Shown: positions 1 through 7,674 of the stretch, piece by piece
How the letters are laid out: the number at the start of each line of letters is the position of its first letter
Numbering within the stretch: the first letter of the stretch is position 1
NCBI GenBank assembly: GCA_035539015.1
Contig: DATLJF010000155.1
Location: 1-17,516 of the forward strand
Length of the DNA stretch: 17,516 nt
Source of the DNA: Stenotrophomonas_A sp035539015
GTDB lineage: Bacteria; Pseudomonadota; Gammaproteobacteria; Xanthomonadales; Xanthomonadaceae
Reading direction: 5' to 3'
The notes under the pieces: model-generated
What the model saw: the letters and a program-made list of their open reading frames with translations, nothing else
The model's database searches: none
Told to the model about the DNA's origin: nothing
Made by a program: the position numbers and the translations under genes

Positions 1-54
1 GTCGTCGAAGTCGTCTTCGATATCCTCGGAATCTTCGTAATCGTGGTGTCGCGG
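1..54 (-). CDS. Possible start of an acidic protein, partial at the window edge
   Basis: On the minus strand a GTG at 54-52 opens a frame that runs off the left edge. Its 18 codons read VPRHHDYEDSEDIEDDFD, an aspartate/glutamate-rich run. Such an acidic run is unlike the proline/arginine-rich shadow frames typical of GC-rich DNA, which is the only reason to suspect a gene. A TAGACT hexamer at 90-85 on the same strand could be its -10 element. There is no convincing ribosome binding site, and the fragment is far too short to assign a family. It would be divergent to the glycosyltransferase gene. Chance remains a real alternative. Confidence 0.3.
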
Positions 55-290
55 CACGGGGATGCGAGAATGTGGATTCCGGCGAGTCTAGCGCAGCCGG
101 CGTGGGCGATGCGGACCCCGCTCGCCCTGGCTCATGGCTCGTTGTGGAACCAGATCATGCAAGTAGCAATGCAAGCACCCGCCAAAACAGAGTTCGGCCC
201 GAGCGCGTGGACAACGGCGCGGTCCGGCCGCCCGGGCGCCGGCCAGCAGCGATCGCTGCGCCCGCGACACCGCGCTTGAGCCGCGCCCGC

Positions 291-2387
291 ATGTCGCTCA
301 CGCAATGGCGTTATGCCCTCCATCGCATGCTCGGCCTGGCACGGCGCGGGCTGTCGAGCCTGCGCGCGCGCGGCTGGCGGGCGACGCTGGCGCGTGCACG
401 CGTGCACCTGCAGCCGCGGCCTGGCGAGGGTGCGGCGGCGCTGTGGTTTCCGCCAGCAACTGCGTTCGCGCCGTTCGCGGTGCCGTCCAGCGATGCGCCG
501 GTGGTCTCGATCGTCATCCCGGTCTACGACCATCTCACCCACACCCTGGCCTGCCTGCGTGCCCTGGCCGCCTATCCGCCCACCCTGGCGTGCGAAATCA
601 TCGTCATCGATGACGCCGGCCAAGGCGATGAAACGCCGCAGCTACTGCCGCAGGTCAGCGGCCTGCGCTACCACCGCCGCGCCAGCAACGGCGGCTTCAT
701 TGCCGCTTGCGGCGACGGCATCGAGCTGAGCCGCGGCCAGTACGTGGTGTTGTTGAACAACGACACCGTGCCGCAACCGGGCTGGCTCGACGCCTTGATC
801 GCCACCTTCGCCGATCATCCACGCGCCGGGCTGGTCGGCGCGCAACTGCTGTATCCCGATGGCCGTTTGCAGGAATCGGGCGGCGTGGTCTTCAGCGATG
901 GCAGTGCCTGGAGCTACGGCCGCTTCGAGTCGCCGGACGATCCACGCTATGCCTATGTGCGCGAAGTGGACTATGTCTCCGGCGCCGCCCTGGCCGTCCG
1001 GCGCTCGTTGCTGGAGCAAATCGGTGGCCTGGATCGCCGGTATGCGCCGGCGTACTACGAAGACACCGACCTGGCCTTCGCCGTGCGCGACGCCGGCTAC
1101 CAGGTACTGGTACAGCCGGCCGCGCGCGTGGTGCATGACGAGGGCACCAGCCACGGCACCGACACCGACACCGGAATCAAGGCCTACCAGGTGCGCAACC
1201 GCGCGGTTTTCGCGCAGAAGTGGGCAGCGCCGCTGGCATCGCAGCCGGCGCCGGGCAGCGTGCCCTCGCCGGCCTTGCTGCACCGGCACCAGCGCCAGGT
1301 GTTGATCCTGGACGAAGCCGTCCCGCAGCCGGACCGGGATTCGGGCTCGCTGCGCCAGTTCAACCTGATTCGCTTGTTGCGCGAGGCCGGCGCCCACGTC
1401 GTGTTCGTGCCCACGGCACGTGCGCACGGCGGCCGCCACACCCAGGCGCTGCAGTCGCTGGGCGTGGAGGTCTGGCATGCGCCGCAGCTCGATGGCCTGG
1501 CGCAGTGGCTGCGCCAGCACGGCACCCGCTTCCACGCCGCGCTGCTGGTGCGCCATCACGTCGCCGACACCTGCCTGCCGCTGCTGCAGCGCTACGCCCC
1601 GCGTACCCGCACGCTGTTCGACACAGTGGACCTGCATTTCCTGCGCGAACGCCGCGGCGCAGAGGTCGCCGGCGATGCGGCGGGTTTGCGCGCAGCCGAG
1701 CGCACCCGCCAGCGGGAGCTGTCGATCATGGCGCGCACTGATATCACCGTGCTGGTCTCGGCGGCCGAGCGCGAAGTGTTGCGCCAGGAAGCGCCGCAGG
1801 TGCGGGTCGAACTATTGTCCAATCTGCACGAGGTGGCCGCGCACGCACCGGGCTGGGCTACCCGGCAGGACCTGGTGTTCGTCGGCGGTTTCGGCCATCC
1901 GCCGAATGCCGATGCCATGCGCTGGTTCATCGGCGAGGTGTTTCCGCGGGTACGCGCGCACTTGCCGGCGGTGCGCTTCCACTGCATCGGTGCCGACGTG
2001 CCCGACACGCTGCGCACGCTGGCCGCCACCCAGCCAGGGGTGGAGATCCACGGCCATGTGCCGGACCTGGCGCCCTATATGGACGGATGCCGGGTGGCGC
2101 TTGCACCGCTGCGTTTCGGTGCCGGGGTCAAGGGCAAGGTCAACCTGAGCATGGCGCACGGCCAGCCGGTGGTGGCCACTTCCTGCGCGGTCGAAGGCAT
2201 GCATCTGCGCGATGGCGAGGACGTCCTGGTCGCCGACGACGCGGCGGCATTCGCCGCGGCGGTGGTGCGCCTGTACGAGGATCCAGCGTTGTGGTCGCAG
2301 CTGTCGGCCAACGGTCTGCGCAATGTCGCCGAGCATTTTTCGCTGGATGCGGCGCGCGATACGGTGCGGCGCCTGTTTCTGGACTGA
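291..2387 (+). CDS. Two-domain glycosyltransferase (GT2-type plus GT-B/group 1-type)
   Basis: The product, 698 residues from this start, probably transfers sugars from nucleotide donors onto a surface polysaccharide or O-antigen-like glycan at the inner face of the cytoplasmic membrane. Residues about 72-290 form a GT-A, family 2 type domain: VSIVIPVYD opens the Rossmann-like fold, LLNNDT (155-159) is the DXD-like metal/nucleotide site, and YYEDTDL (about 255-261) carries the acidic pair expected near the catalytic base. From about 337 a second domain begins (QVLILDEAVPQPDRDSGS) and continues with LVFVGGFGHPPN (about 528) and RFGAGVKGKV...VEGM (about 608-637), the donor-binding part of group 1 transferases. 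The frame is open back to an ATG at 72, but those 73 extra codons have weaker codon bias and no domain, so ATG 291 is preferred; the start is uncertain. Acceptor and donor cannot be read from sequence. It converges on the next gene with a 6-base gap. Confidence 0.88.
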   Translation: MSLTQWRYALHRMLGLARRGLSSLRARGWRATLARARVHLQPRPGEGAAALWFPPATAFAPFAVPSSDAPVVSIVIPVYDHLTHTLACLRALAAYPPTLACEIIVIDDAGQGDETPQLLPQVSGLRYHRRASNGGFIAACGDGIELSRGQYVVLLNNDTVPQPGWLDALIATFADHPRAGLVGAQLLYPDGRLQESGGVVFSDGSAWSYGRFESPDDPRYAYVREVDYVSGAALAVRRSLLEQIGGLDRRYAPAYYEDTDLAFAVRDAGYQVLVQPAARVVHDEGTSHGTDTDTGIKAYQVRNRAVFAQKWAAPLASQPAPGSVPSPALLHRHQRQVLILDEAVPQPDRDSGSLRQFNLIRLLREAGAHVVFVPTARAHGGRHTQALQSLGVEVWHAPQLDGLAQWLRQHGTRFHAALLVRHHVADTCLPLLQRYAPRTRTLFDTVDLHFLRERRGAEVAGDAAGLRAAERTRQRELSIMARTDITVLVSAAEREVLRQEAPQVRVELLSNLHEVAAHAPGWATRQDLVFVGGFGHPPNADAMRWFIGEVFPRVRAHLPAVRFHCIGADVPDTLRTLAATQPGVEIHGHVPDLAPYMDGCRVALAPLRFGAGVKGKVNLSMAHGQPVVATSCAVEGMHLRDGEDVLVADDAAAFAAAVVRLYEDPALWSQLSANGLRNVAEHFSLDAARDTVRRLFLD

Positions 2388-2393
2388 TCGCGC

Positions 2394-3941
2394 TTACGGT
2401 TCGCGGCCTTGTGCCGCACGCACGCGCGCCTCGAAGTCCGGCAGGTCGTTTGCTCTCGGATCGAGGCTGCGCGCCTGGCGCGCAGCCTCGGCGGCGAACA
2501 CCGCATCGCCCGCGCCCAGCCGCTCGCTGCCGACCGCCAGCCAACGTTGCGCCAGGCGGCGGCGCGCGGCGGCCAGCGCCGGATCGCGCGCGGCCAGCGC
2601 CTGCCAGGCATCCAGGCAGGATTGCGCCGCACGCACGCGATTGGCCGGTAGCGCCTGCTCGAAGCAGGCGCGAGTCTGCGGCACGATCCGCTGAACCGCA
2701 CTGCGCACGCGCGGATCGCGCGGTGCCAACGCTTGTGCTTCGCGCAGCGCATCGTAGGCGCTGGCGCCAGGCGGGGTGATCCAGCGCTGCTGCGCCTCGG
2801 CCGCCTCGATCTGCGCCAGCAACCGGCGCAATTGCCGTGTGCGTGCGGCCGGCGCCAGCGGTTGCTGCTGCGAAGCCCGTGCCTGGCGCGCACGCGCCAG
2901 CGCTTGTTCGGCATTAGCCTGCGCAGCGCTCTCTGGCGCCCATTGTTTCGCCTGGGCCAATGCGGCCTCGGCGCCAGTGAAATCGAAATCGCCGGCCAGG
3001 CGGATCGCCTCGCTCGCGTAGGCCGCTGCCAGGCGCTCGCCGCCGCGAATCACCTCGGCAGCCTCGGGGCGCAACTCGGCAAGCAGCCGGTAATCCGCAT
3101 CGGCCAAGGTGAGCTGGCCCCGGCGCAGTCGCGCTTCCGCACGCCGCAAGCGCGCTTGCACGGCGTCGTTGACCGCCGCTTCGGTGGCGGGCAGGTCGAC
3201 ATGGCCGGGGTCGTAGCCGCGCGCCGCATCCAGTTTCGCCGAGGCCGCGGCGAGCTCCCCGCGGGCCAGATCGACGCGGACTTGCTGCAGCAGATCCGAC
3301 AGCGCGTCCTCGCGCCCTTCCAACGCATCCAGCCGTTCCGGCGCCAGTTCCAGCACGCGCCGATAAAGCGGCAATGCGCTGTCCGCATCGCCATCCAGCC
3401 GGTGCTCGGCTTGGGCAGAACGCGCACGGGCGACCAAGTCATCCAGGCCGACCCCTGCCGCCTCATGCCGGCGGATCGCCAGGGCCAACGCCTCGGATTG
3501 GGCGCGGGGCACCTGCAACGCTTGCGCCAACGTCAGCGCCTGCTTGGCAGCGGCGAGTTCGTCGCGCGCCAACGCCCGCCGGCCCTGCGCCAATGCCGCC
3601 GCGCCAGTGCGCGCCAGGCCATCGCGGGCCTCGCCGCGATCGCTGTCCAGCGCCAGCGCCGCATCGAATGCCTCGCGCGCACCGCTGCCATCGGCGGACG
3701 TCAGACGCCCTTGCGCCAGGGCGTGTTCGCCCCGTGCCAGCAGTTGCTGGATGCGGGTATCCGGCCACAACCATTCGGCCAGGGGACGCCGGAAGGCTAC
3801 AACCAGCACCACCAATATCAGCGCGGCGATGCCAACGCCGAGCCACAACTGCCGGCTGCGCAGCGGGCGCACCAGCGCTACGCGCAGCGGCCGGTGGAAG
3901 CGCGGGCGTGGTGGGGGGCGTGGGGGCGGCGGGTGGTTCAC
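2394..3941 (-). CDS. Membrane-anchored alanine-rich helical-repeat (TPR-like) protein
   Basis: From the GTG at 3941 the product has 515 residues. It starts with a proline- and arginine-rich cytoplasmic stretch (residues 2-30, including PPPPRPPPRPR), followed by one membrane segment (about 33-50, LWLGVGIAALILVVLVVAF). The rest, about 460 residues, would lie in the periplasm by the positive-inside rule. It consists of repeated alanine/leucine/arginine-rich helical pairs such as LLARGEHALAQGRL and AREAFDAALALDSDRGEARDGLAR, typical of TPR-type scaffolds that hold other proteins together. The frame is open to 4055, but those 38 extra codons cross the AT-richer intergenic DNA and have no good start signal; a TAAGAT lies just before the GTG. 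I do not recognise a named family. Its position next to a glycosyltransferase hints at an envelope role, but the two genes converge and need not cooperate. Confidence 0.8.
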   Translation of the reverse strand: MNHPPPPRPPPRPRFHRPLRVALVRPLRSRQLWLGVGIAALILVVLVVAFRRPLAEWLWPDTRIQQLLARGEHALAQGRLTSADGSGAREAFDAALALDSDRGEARDGLARTGAAALAQGRRALARDELAAAKQALTLAQALQVPRAQSEALALAIRRHEAAGVGLDDLVARARSAQAEHRLDGDADSALPLYRRVLELAPERLDALEGREDALSDLLQQVRVDLARGELAAASAKLDAARGYDPGHVDLPATEAAVNDAVQARLRRAEARLRRGQLTLADADYRLLAELRPEAAEVIRGGERLAAAYASEAIRLAGDFDFTGAEAALAQAKQWAPESAAQANAEQALARARQARASQQQPLAPAARTRQLRRLLAQIEAAEAQQRWITPPGASAYDALREAQALAPRDPRVRSAVQRIVPQTRACFEQALPANRVRAAQSCLDAWQALAARDPALAAARRRLAQRWLAVGSERLGAGDAVFAAEAARQARSLDPRANDLPDFEARVRAAQGREP

Positions 3942-3948
3942 GGGGGCG

Positions 3949-3954
3949 ATCTTA
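3949..3954 (-). promoter_or_regulatory. Candidate -10 element for a leaderless transcript of the helical-repeat gene
   Basis: TAAGAT reads on the minus strand from 3954 to 3949, and the GTG start is at 3941. A transcript starting about seven bases after this hexamer would begin at or within a base of the GTG, leaving no leader. No good -35 hexamer is visible, so this rests on the -10 match and spacing only. Confidence 0.3.
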
Positions 3955-4090
3955 GCGGGCGCGGCGGTTCTGGCTGGTGACCGATGAAGTTTTCTCGGGT
4001 CGGCGTTACGCCAATAGTGCGAAATATCGAATTCCTTCCTACGCTCCCTCCCCATAAAACAGTGCCTCCACCGCCGTGGCGCTTGGCGAA

Positions 4091-4095
4091 AGGAG
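4091..4095 (+). promoter_or_regulatory. Ribosome binding site that fixes the Sel1-like gene start
   Basis: AGGAG at 4091-4095 (within GAAAGGAG) lies seven bases before the ATG at 4103. It picks this ATG over the in-frame GTG at 4076, whose extra nine codons would contain the Shine-Dalgarno sequence itself. Confidence 0.75.
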
Positions 4096-4102
4096 AGCAG
4101 TC

Positions 4103-4891
4103 ATGGGCGCAAGGGTTCGCTATGCCCTGCTGCTGGCATCAGGGGTCGCTGTCGCCCTGTGCCTCGTCGATGCCCCGCTCCCGGTCAGCGCACTTTCCGG
4201 AGAACCCCTGGTTCCTCCGGTGCCGTTTGTGCCGATAAGCGCCGCCCCAGCCGAGACCCTCGATGCTGCCCTGCGGCAGCGGCATATCCACCGCGAGGCC
4301 ATGCAACGGCTTCCAGGAGGAGGTTTTCGATTCGTCGACCCTCAGCCGTCCTGGCGTCCCGGAACCGACGCGCTGCGTGCCGCCCAACCGATATTGGCCG
4401 CGTCGGCACAGGGCGATGCGCACGCCACCTATCGGATGTTCGAGATAGTTGAACGCTGTCTCTCGCCGCCGGATGCGCCGACATTGCGCGATTGCGAGCG
4501 GCTGCTGGCGGCAACCCAGATCGCCCAGCGTGATTGGCTTTCACTGGCCGCCTCGCAGGGATCGCTCCAAGCGGGCGTGCGTTATGCAACCAACGCAAAG
4601 GCTTGCCGAGCTCGCGCAGCCACCTACCTGTGGCGCGCAGCGCGCCTTGGCAATGCGGAAGCTCTTCTCGGCCTGGCCGAAGGGCACCTCGGCGGAATGC
4701 CGGTACGACGAGATCCCGTCAAGGCCTATGCCTTCTATCTCGCCTGGGTGCGCCTATCACCCACGTTCGCGACGCTCGCCCTCGATCGACGCTATGGCGG
4801 CGACCTTACTCCCGCCCAGAAGCAGACAGCGCGTCTGCGTTCGCAAGACATCCACCGTGCGTGTTGCAGGCCGCGCCAACGTGTCCACTAA
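4103..4891 (+). CDS. Secreted Sel1-like repeat protein
   Basis: The 262-residue product begins with MGARVRYALLLASGVAVALCLVDAPLPVSA, a positively charged start plus hydrophobic core, read here as a signal peptide (or N-terminal anchor) sending it to the periplasm. Two stretches fit Sel1-type helical repeats: a weak one around residues 97-120 (ILAASAQGDAHATYRMFEIVERCL) and a better one at about 172-218 (ATYLWRAARLGNAEALLGLAEG... DPVKAYAFYLAW). Sel1 repeats mediate protein-protein contacts, so an adaptor role is a family-based inference; no catalytic motif is visible. Cysteines at 120, 131, 168, 254 and 255 could form disulfides after export. Codon use is visibly less GC-biased than in relA or hrpA, which could mean recent acquisition or weak selection. 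It converges on relA with a 17-base gap and no obvious terminator between them. Confidence 0.75.
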   Translation: MGARVRYALLLASGVAVALCLVDAPLPVSALSGEPLVPPVPFVPISAAPAETLDAALRQRHIHREAMQRLPGGGFRFVDPQPSWRPGTDALRAAQPILAASAQGDAHATYRMFEIVERCLSPPDAPTLRDCERLLAATQIAQRDWLSLAASQGSLQAGVRYATNAKACRARAATYLWRAARLGNAEALLGLAEGHLGGMPVRRDPVKAYAFYLAWVRLSPTFATLALDRRYGGDLTPAQKQTARLRSQDIHRACCRPRQRVH

Positions 4892-4908
4892 CGCAAAGAC
4901 ACGGCAGT

Positions 4909-7059
4909 TCACCCCAACCGCCTCACCTCATGCACCCCCGGCAATCCATCCAGCTTGCCCAGCAACGTGGCCAATTGCCCGTAGTCGCTGACCTTCAAGC
5001 GCAACCGCAGTTGCGCCTGGCCGCTGTCGCGGACGTTGTCGCTGTTGATCTCCAACACGTGCGCGTCTTCCTGCGCGATCAGGTTGGTCACGTCCTTGAG
5101 CAGGTAGCGGCGGTCTATCGCCCGCACCACCACGCTCACTTCATAGCCGCCGCCGGCCTCGCCCCACTCCACCGGCAACACCCGTTGCGGGTTGGCCGCG
5201 GCCAGGCGCGCCAGGGCCGGGCAGTCGGCGCGGTGCACGGTGACGCCGCGGCTCTGGGTGAGGTAGCCGACGATCGGTTCGCCGGCCACCGGCTGGCAGC
5301 AACGCGCCAGCTGCACCAGTAGGTTGCCCACGCCCTGCACGGTGAACTTGGATTTGCCCAGGCCGGTACGCCGCGCCGTCGGCCGTGGCGGCGGCGGTGG
5401 TTGCTGCTGGGCGCGCTCGGCTTCCAGTAGCGCACGGCTGACCTGGCTAGGGCCGGTATCGCCCAGCGCCACCTGGATGTAGAGGTCATCGACGCTGTCG
5501 GCATGGAAGCGCTTGGCCGCGACCATCAGGTCGGCATGCTGCAGGCCCAAGCGCTTGAGCTCGCGCTCGAGCAGGTCGCGGCCGGCCTGCACGTTGCGGC
5601 TGCGGTCGAGTTTGTGGAACCACGCGCGCACCTTGTCGCGAGAACGGCCGCTGGCGAGGAAGCCGTTAGCGGGCAGCAACCAGTCGCGGCGCGGGTCAGC
5701 CTCCTTGGCGGTGAGGATTTCGACGCGGTCGCCACTGCGCAGCTTGTAGGCCAGCGGCACGATGCGGCCGTTGATCTTGGCGCCGCGGCAGCGATGCCCA
5801 ACCATGGTGTGGACGTGGTACGCGAAGTCCAGTGGCGTGGCCCCCTGCGGCAAGTCGATCACCTCGCCCTTGGGGGTCAGCGCGTAGACGCGGTCCTCGA
5901 CCAGTTCGGCATCCAGCGCGCCGGCAAGCTCCCCCGCGTCGCCCTCCTGCGACTGCTCCAGCAGCTGCCGCATCCAGGTGATCTTGCGGTCGAAGGATTT
6001 CTCCGCGCCCTTGCTGCCTTCCTTGTACTTCCAGTGCGCGGCCACGCCGAGTTCGGCCTGGGCGTGCATCTCGTGGGTGCGGATCTGCACTTCCACCGTG
6101 CGCCCTTCCGGGCCGACCACGGCGGTGTGCAGCGAGCGGTAGTCGTTGGCCTTGGGCCGGGCGATGTAGTCGTCGAACTCGCTGGGCACTGGCGCCCACA
6201 GCGCGTGCACCACGCCCAAGGCGGCGTAGCAGGCGGCGATATCGTCAACCATCACCCGCAGTGCGCGCACGTCGTAGAGCTGGTCGAAGGCCAGGCGCTT
6301 TTTCTGCATCTTCCGCCAGATGCTGTAGATGTGCTTGGGCCGGCCGCTGACCTCGGCGTGCAGGCCCTGCTCGGCCAGGGCGTGGCTGAGCGCGCGCCTG
6401 ACGGTCTCGATGTAGCGCTCGCGCTCGACCCGGGTTTCATCGACCTCGCGGGCGATGCGCCGGTAGGTATCGGGTTCGAGATAGCGGAAGGCCAGGTCTT
6501 CCAGCTCCCACTTCAATTGCCAGATGCCGAGCCGGTTGGCCAGCGGCGCATGGATATCGCGGGTGAGCTGGGCCAGCGCGCGGCGCTCGGGCTCGGGCAG
6601 GCGGCTGGCCGCGCGCATCTGCGCCAGTTGCCGTGCCAGCAGGATCGGTACGACGCGCAGGTCGTGGATGATCGCCAGCAACAGCCGCCGCAAGCCCTCG
6701 CTGTTGCGTCCGGCTTCGCGCCCGGCGTGCAGCACCCAGACCTGGTCGGCGGCGTCCTGGCCTTCGAGCAGGCCGGCCACCGCCTGGCGCCGCACGGCAT
6801 CCAGCGGTACGCCGGCCAGGCCGGGGCGCAATGCAGGCAGGTCGAACAGCAGTGTCGCCACCACGGTGGCCTCATCGGCCGACAGCAGGGCGAGCAAGTC
6901 GAGGGTTTCGGCCAGCACCGGCCAGGCCGAGGCGGGTACGCCGGGCGCCGGCAACGCCAGCCAGGCCTGCGCCAGCGCGTCGCGCACAGGCGCAGAGAGC
7001 ACGCCTGCGGAGCGGCGCTGCAACAGGTCTTCGAGGGTGGCGGGGGGCGGGCGGTGCAC
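4909..7059 (-). CDS. relA: RelA, (p)ppGpp synthetase I (GTP/GDP pyrophosphokinase)
   Basis: This 716-residue enzyme transfers pyrophosphate from ATP to GTP or GDP, making the stringent-response alarmone when uncharged tRNA stalls ribosomes. The N-terminal hydrolase-like domain (about 50-190) lacks the His-Asp motif (LLFDLPAL stands where HD would be), so it should not degrade (p)ppGpp. The synthetase domain (about 235-345) has GRPKHIYSIWRKM, FDQLYDVRALRVMV and EFDDYIARPKANDYRSLHT; the acidic EFDD (294-297), rather than the RxKD of bifunctional Rel/SpoT enzymes, marks the monofunctional RelA type. A TGS domain follows at about 388-450 (VYALTPKGEVIDLPQGATPLDFAYHVH), then helical and zinc-finger-like parts, including LARCCQPVAGEPIVGY, and a C-terminal ACT domain from about 640. 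Translation probably starts at GTG 7059: a stop codon lies eleven codons upstream and no ATG intervenes. No strong ribosome binding site is seen. SpoT must be encoded elsewhere. Confidence 0.96.
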   Translation of the reverse strand: MHRPPPATLEDLLQRRSAGVLSAPVRDALAQAWLALPAPGVPASAWPVLAETLDLLALLSADEATVVATLLFDLPALRPGLAGVPLDAVRRQAVAGLLEGQDAADQVWVLHAGREAGRNSEGLRRLLLAIIHDLRVVPILLARQLAQMRAASRLPEPERRALAQLTRDIHAPLANRLGIWQLKWELEDLAFRYLEPDTYRRIAREVDETRVERERYIETVRRALSHALAEQGLHAEVSGRPKHIYSIWRKMQKKRLAFDQLYDVRALRVMVDDIAACYAALGVVHALWAPVPSEFDDYIARPKANDYRSLHTAVVGPEGRTVEVQIRTHEMHAQAELGVAAHWKYKEGSKGAEKSFDRKITWMRQLLEQSQEGDAGELAGALDAELVEDRVYALTPKGEVIDLPQGATPLDFAYHVHTMVGHRCRGAKINGRIVPLAYKLRSGDRVEILTAKEADPRRDWLLPANGFLASGRSRDKVRAWFHKLDRSRNVQAGRDLLERELKRLGLQHADLMVAAKRFHADSVDDLYIQVALGDTGPSQVSRALLEAERAQQQPPPPPRPTARRTGLGKSKFTVQGVGNLLVQLARCCQPVAGEPIVGYLTQSRGVTVHRADCPALARLAAANPQRVLPVEWGEAGGGYEVSVVVRAIDRRYLLKDVTNLIAQEDAHVLEINSDNVRDSGQAQLRLRLKVSDYGQLATLLGKLDGLPGVHEVRRLG

Positions 7060-7121
7060 GGCGGTTGAGGCGAACGGGTTGCGTCTACACTATCGCGCAT
7101 CCCTGGCCTGGAACCAATCCA
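7060..7121. promoter_or_regulatory. Divergent promoter region of relA and the small secreted-protein gene
   Basis: Only 62 bases separate the two divergent starts. Rightward, TTGAGG (7065-7070) and TACACT (7086-7091) are spaced 15 bases apart and could be a weak promoter for the gene at 7122. Leftward, TAGTGT (7092-7087) is a possible relA -10. The two -10 candidates overlap on opposite strands, so the polymerases would compete. Both are weak matches to the consensus. Confidence 0.35.
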
Positions 7122-7670
7122 ATGCGCATGCTCCGCCCGCTCGCCACCGCACTCGGCCTGGCCATCGCCCTCAGCTTGCCGGCGAGTGCCGCGCTGCCAC
7201 AGCGCGCCGCCAGTGGCGACCTGCAGCAGGACATGACCCCGGCGCAGTTCAAGGCCGCGGGCCTGGACAAGCTCACCGCAGCGGAACTGGCCGCCCTGAA
7301 TGACTGGTTGCACGGCAAGGTCGAGCAGGTGGCGCAAACGGCGGCGCAGGCCGATGCCGGTGCCAGCGGCGCGGCGCTGGCGCAGGCACGCGAGGAAGGT
7401 CGCCAGGAAGTAATCCGCAAGAACCGCGGCTTCTTCGACTTCGGCAGCAAGGAACCGATCCAGAGCACGATCGCCGGTGAGTTCGCCGGCTTCGGCAAGG
7501 GCCGCCGTTACGTCCTGGCCAATGGCCAGGAATGGGAACAGACCGAGTCCACGTCGGTGAGCCTGCGCAAGCAGAACCCGAAGGTGACGATCAAGCCCGG
7601 CCTGGCCGGCGCCTGGTACCTGCAGGTGGAAGGCAGCAACACCATGCCCAAAGTGCGTCGCGTGAAGTAA
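7122..7670 (+). CDS. Small secreted protein of unknown function
   Basis: The 182-residue product starts MRMLRPLATALGLAIALSLPASA, a textbook signal peptide with a cleavage site expected after ASA at about residue 23, so it should be exported. The mature part has two halves. Residues 36-66 (QDMTPAQFKAAGLDKLTAAELAALNDWL) form a short helical segment, then an alanine/glutamine-rich linker runs to about 100. Residues 103-182 (GFFDFGSKEPIQSTIAGEFAGFG... GQEWEQTES... AWYLQVEGSN) alternate polar and aromatic residues in a pattern expected of a small beta-sheet domain. I recall proteins of this type as conserved hypotheticals in xanthomonads but know no function. ATG 7122 is chosen because the signal peptide begins there; ATG 7128 is an alternative. 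The ClC gene follows four bases after the stop, so the two are probably co-transcribed. Confidence 0.82.
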   Translation: MRMLRPLATALGLAIALSLPASAALPQRAASGDLQQDMTPAQFKAAGLDKLTAAELAALNDWLHGKVEQVAQTAAQADAGASGAALAQAREEGRQEVIRKNRGFFDFGSKEPIQSTIAGEFAGFGKGRRYVLANGQEWEQTESTSVSLRKQNPKVTIKPGLAGAWYLQVEGSNTMPKVRRVK

Positions 7671-7674
7671 GCCG

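Larger units (their letters stand above)
3942..4102. other. Divergent intergenic region with short palindrome
   Basis: These 161 bases separate the divergent helical-repeat and Sel1-like genes and are clearly more AT-rich than the genes around them. They contain GGCGTTACGCC (4002-4012), a five-base inverted repeat around a single T that could be a regulator half-site pair or chance. CATAAA at 4053-4058 could be a -10 element for the plus-strand gene, but its -35 is poor. Nothing here looks like an RNA gene. Confidence 0.4.

Noticed and set aside
142..169. TTGTGG and TAGCAA spaced 16 bases as a promoter for the glycosyltransferase gene
   Set aside because: Too few consensus matches in the -10 hexamer, and the true start of the gene is uncertain.
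2733..3980. Plus-strand open frame of 415 codons opposite the helical-repeat gene
   Set aside because: It is rich in arginine and glutamine without hydrophobic order. The minus-strand frame has a membrane helix and regular helical repeats, so that one was kept, though this is the least certain strand choice in the window.
5503..7068. Long open frame on the plus strand across relA (521 codons)
   Set aside because: It is antisense to relA, has the histidine/glutamine/valine-rich composition typical of antisense frames in GC-rich genes, and shows no domain.
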